From contig JAEWUH010000006.1 in assembly GCA_023397245.1 (NCBI GenBank), positions 1 to 6,308 on the forward strand: a DNA stretch of 6,308 nucleotides, in the 5' to 3' direction. The DNA is from Bacillota bacterium (GTDB taxonomy: Bacteria > Bacillota > Clostridia > Oscillospirales > Acutalibacteraceae). Of this stretch, positions 5,007 to 6,308 are shown one piece after another. The notes under the pieces were generated by a model, which was not told the DNA's origin, did no database searches, and saw only the letters and a list, made by a program, of their open reading frames with translations. Position numbers and translations under genes: made by a program. Every line of letters begins with the position of its first letter. Position 1 is the first letter of the stretch.

Positions 5007-5011
5007 TGCAA
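4983..5011 (-). promoter_or_regulatory. Possible antisense promoter opposite the structured RNA
   Basis: On the minus strand TTGCAC (5006-5011), a 17-nt spacer and a perfect TATAAT (4983-4988). A transcript would begin near 4976, run antisense through the structured RNA and stop at the terminator at 4743-4787, about 230 nt. Confidence 0.45.
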
Positions 5012-5056
5012 GATATAATGAAAATATTTATGGGGTTACTGTATCGCAGAAAGTAA

Positions 5057-5082
5057 GAGACCTCCCGTGGCAGGGAGGTCTT
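5057..5082. repeat. Hairpin, 9-10 bp
   Basis: AGACCTCCC (5058-5066) pairs perfectly with GGGAGGTCT (5073-5081) around a 6-nt loop. Neither side has a good T-run, so it is a weak terminator at best. It may be an RNA structure between the small RNA and the trmO terminator. Confidence 0.4.
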
Positions 5083-5083
5083 C

Positions 5084-5132
5084 AAAAATACAAAAACAAG
5101 TAAGCCGCCTACTAGCACTAGGCGGCTTACTT
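5084..5132 (-). terminator. Probable trmO terminator, perfect 14-bp stem
   Basis: AAGTAAGCCGCCTA (5098-5111) pairs perfectly with TAGGCGGCTTACTT (5119-5132) around the 7-nt loop CTAGCAC. On the minus strand the stem is followed by GTTTTTGTATTTTTG, a suitable U-tract. It lies about 160 nt beyond the trmO stop at 5291. Between them (5133-5290) I see an imperfect hairpin (5155-5186) and a short CGGAA/TTCCG stem (5253-5266), but no gene. Confidence 0.6.
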
Positions 5133-5154
5133 ATGATCAAATGATGTAAGTTGT

Positions 5155-5186
5155 CGGAGAGCGACCGCCTAACGGTACTCGTTCCG
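5155..5186. repeat. Interrupted hairpin
   Basis: CGGA/TCCG (5155-5158 with 5183-5186), GAG/CTC (5159-5161 with 5178-5180) and ACCG/CGGT (5164-5167 with 5173-5176) stack into one stem with small bulges and a 5-nt loop. The plus-strand side continues into a T-rich stretch (TTTATTATTTATAG), so a weak plus-strand terminator is possible. Confidence 0.35.
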
Positions 5187-5290
5187 TTTATTATTTATAG
5201 GATTATAAGGAAAAATCAAGACTCATATAAAAATTCTGTTCCCAAGGCATACCGGAATTTATTCCGCGGTCCTTCCATAAGGCGCGGGCG

Positions 5291-6022
5291 CTAAAGAACC
5301 ACAACTTCACAGACGGACAGCATCGTATTCCGCACGGTAAACCGCACATTGAATCCCGCAAATTCAAGGCCGTAGATCCGGTCGGGGTCGTGCTGATACG
5401 ACGGCCTGGGGTCGTGCGCCAGCACACCCAGCAGGGCTGCATGATGCTCGGCAGGAATCAGGCGCAGCCAATGCTCGGGGAAATCCACCTCAAGAACATA
5501 GTCTTTGAACGGGTCGGCAAAGCCTCCGGTTGCCTCCGGATGGCTGTCGGTAAAGGGAAGATAGGGTTTAATGTCGTAGATCGGAGTATTGTCCATCAGG
5601 TCCGCTCCCGAAACATGAAGAACCGGGCCAAGATCGGATTGCAGCTCAATGCGGTCGAGCCGGACGGAGGAAAGCCCGAGCGCGTTTGGACGGAAGGGCG
5701 AACGCGTGGCGAAAACACCCATCCGCGTATTGCCGCCAAGGCGCGGGGGGCGTACCGTGGGAGACCAGGTATCGCACACCGATTCGGAAAACTGCCAGAT
5801 GAGCCAGATGTGGGAGAATCCCTCCAATCCGCGCAGGGCATCCGGGTTGCGGTACTCCGGCTCAAATACGATTACCGCCTTTAAAGCGTCAATCAGGCCG
5901 CTCTGGCGCGGGATTCCGAACTTGGCGGGCAGATCGGTCCGGATGCGCGCAATGACTTTCAAAGGAGGATTCCCGGGGCGGCCTGTATCGCTGTCCTTAC
6001 AAAGCTGAGACTGTTCTTTCAT
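5291..6022 (-). CDS. trmO: tRNA (N6-threonylcarbamoyladenosine-37-N6)-methyltransferase TrmO (TsaA/YaeB family)
   Basis: A 243-residue protein matching the TrmO/TsaA family over its whole length (E. coli TrmO is about 235 residues). Family landmarks in order: KFGIPRQSGL (34-43), RGLEGFSHIWLIWQF (64-78), the conserved block RPPRLGGN (91-98) then MGVFATRSPFRPNALGLSSVRL (101-122 overall), GADLMDNTPIYDIKPYLPF (139-157) with DSHPEA (159-164), and the C-terminal domain with DPRPSYQ (204-210) and RIYGLEFAGFNVRF (215-228). TrmO enzymes use S-adenosylmethionine to methylate t6A at position 37 of tRNA-Thr to m6t6A, tuning decoding; they belong to a beta-barrel class of SAM enzymes. AAGGAG lies 12 bases before ATG 6022, a slightly long spacing. 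About 20 residues precede the conserved core (LKVIARIRTD); this is a small N-terminal extension, and no better start with a Shine-Dalgarno sequence follows. It is monocistronic, with its own promoter and a downstream terminator. Confidence 0.93.
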   Translation of the reverse strand: MKEQSQLCKDSDTGRPGNPPLKVIARIRTDLPAKFGIPRQSGLIDALKAVIVFEPEYRNPDALRGLEGFSHIWLIWQFSESVCDTWSPTVRPPRLGGNTRMGVFATRSPFRPNALGLSSVRLDRIELQSDLGPVLHVSGADLMDNTPIYDIKPYLPFTDSHPEATGGFADPFKDYVLEVDFPEHWLRLIPAEHHAALLGVLAHDPRPSYQHDPDRIYGLEFAGFNVRFTVRNTMLSVCEVVVL

Positions 6023-6101
6023 TATATAATTGAGCTCCTTAACTTTACTGTTTTTAAACTTAAAACTTTGTATCTCGCAATATGATATTAATGATACCTT
6101 T

Positions 6102-6129
6102 ATTATATTAAAAATTTTTTAAATCGCAA
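6102..6129 (-). promoter_or_regulatory. Promoter of trmO
   Basis: On the minus strand TTGCGA (6124-6129, 4 of 6), a 16-nt spacer and a perfect TATAAT (6102-6107). Transcription should start near 6095, giving a leader of about 72 nt. The motif TCGCA/TGCGA occurs at 6075-6079, 6124-6128 and 6143-6147; the last two form an inverted pair around the -35. Confidence 0.65.
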
Positions 6130-6159
6130 GATGCTTTTATTATGCGAGGACAATCATAG

Positions 6160-6208
6160 AAAAAGCCCCTTTCGCCAAAACAGCAATCCGCTGCCGGGCG
6201 AAAGGGGC
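6160..6208 (-). terminator. Rho-independent terminator of the malic-enzyme-like gene
   Basis: On the minus strand GCCCCTTTCGCC (6197-6208) pairs perfectly over 12 bp with GGCGAAAGGGGC (6165-6176), then five Ts (As at 6160-6164 on the plus strand). An inner CAGC/GCTG stem (6181-6184 with 6190-6193) sits in the loop. It starts about 25 nt beyond the stop at 6233. Confidence 0.88.
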
Positions 6209-6232
6209 CTGTTACGTCTGTTGTGAAAGAGC

Positions 6233-6308
6233 TTAGATTCTTGCTACGCCGGTCTTGCGTGCGGCTTCCGCAACTGCTTTGGCAACAGCGGAGGCAACAT
6301 TCTTATCC
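6233..6308 (-). CDS. C-terminal end of a probable malic enzyme (NAD(P)-dependent, oxaloacetate-decarboxylating), truncated by window edge
   Basis: Only the last 24 codons lie in the window, ending in TAA at 6233-6235. The tail, AVAKAVAEAARKTGVARI, is an alanine-rich amphipathic helix with the ending typical of bacterial malic enzymes (AVAKAAMESGVA and similar). Those enzymes oxidatively decarboxylate malate to pyruvate and CO2. A strong terminator directly downstream shows this is a real gene end. So short a tail cannot exclude another enzyme with an alanine-rich C-terminal helix. Confidence 0.55.
   Translation of the reverse strand, partial: DKNVASAVAKAVAEAARKTGVARI

Noticed and set aside
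4874..5056. 60-codon plus-strand ORF starting inside the structured RNA (hydrophobic, ending LLYRRK)
   Set aside because: Its ATG has no Shine-Dalgarno sequence, its codons are dictated by the RNA stems and it crosses the U-tract. A leaderless toxin-like peptide cannot be ruled out, but nothing supports it.
5098..5132. Insertion-sequence end or integron-type recombination site
   Set aside because: It is a single inverted repeat with no partner copy, no target-site duplication and no transposase or integrase in the window; a U-tract on one side fits a terminator better.
1..6308. CRISPR array or prophage/plasmid maintenance genes
   Set aside because: No evenly spaced direct repeats and no integrase, replication or partition genes were seen.

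Overview
The window looks like a chromosomal segment of an anaerobic member of the Bacillota, class Clostridia, most likely of the Oscillospirales/Ruminococcaceae type. This is an inference from several signs: strong AGGAGG-type ribosome binding sites, U-tract terminators, AT-rich intergenic DNA between genes of roughly 50-55% GC, a thioredoxin-reductase-like flavoprotein without the usual NADPH motif, and a multidomain sulfur-relay flavoprotein of a kind common in anaerobic Firmicutes. No rRNA, canonical tRNA, CRISPR array or transposase was found.

Layout: (1) 1-464, minus strand, the N-terminal part of an HlyD/RND-type membrane-fusion (adaptor) protein of an efflux system, running off the left edge. 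Upstream (465-740) are a long leader with a nested inverted repeat and a near-consensus promoter whose -10 lies inside a 28-bp palindromic operator. (2) 888-1757, minus strand, a thioredoxin-reductase-like flavoprotein with its own terminator (738-793). (3) A 215-bp divergent promoter region. (4) 1973-4417, plus strand, an 814-residue four-domain protein: CoA-disulfide/persulfide reductase, rhodanese, TusA and DsrE-like, followed by a hairpin terminator. (5) 4418-5290, about 870 bp without a convincing protein gene but full of hairpins. The best element is a candidate ~100-nt structured RNA on the plus strand (4870-4968), with a promoter placed to start at its first paired base and a U-tract at its end. 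An opposite-strand promoter, 64-codon ORF and terminator overlap it. (6) 5291-6022, minus strand, TrmO/TsaA, the tRNA m6t6A37 methyltransferase, with its promoter and a probable downstream terminator. (7) 6233-6308, minus strand, the last 24 codons of a gene resembling the C-terminus of malic enzyme, with a strong terminator.

How the genes fit together: the two divergently transcribed flavoproteins form a thiol/persulfide redox module. The reductase domain would reduce CoA disulfide or CoA persulfide with NAD(P)H. The rhodanese, TusA and DsrE-like cysteines (C511, C587, C775) could pass sulfane sulfur along one polypeptide. The TrxR-like protein would reduce a thioredoxin-type partner, perhaps drawing on ferredoxin rather than NADPH. 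The efflux adaptor, trmO and malic enzyme units are separate transcription units with their own signals. The most original material is the structured RNA with its overlapping antisense unit (4743-5011). The most interesting protein is the four-domain sulfur-relay fusion.
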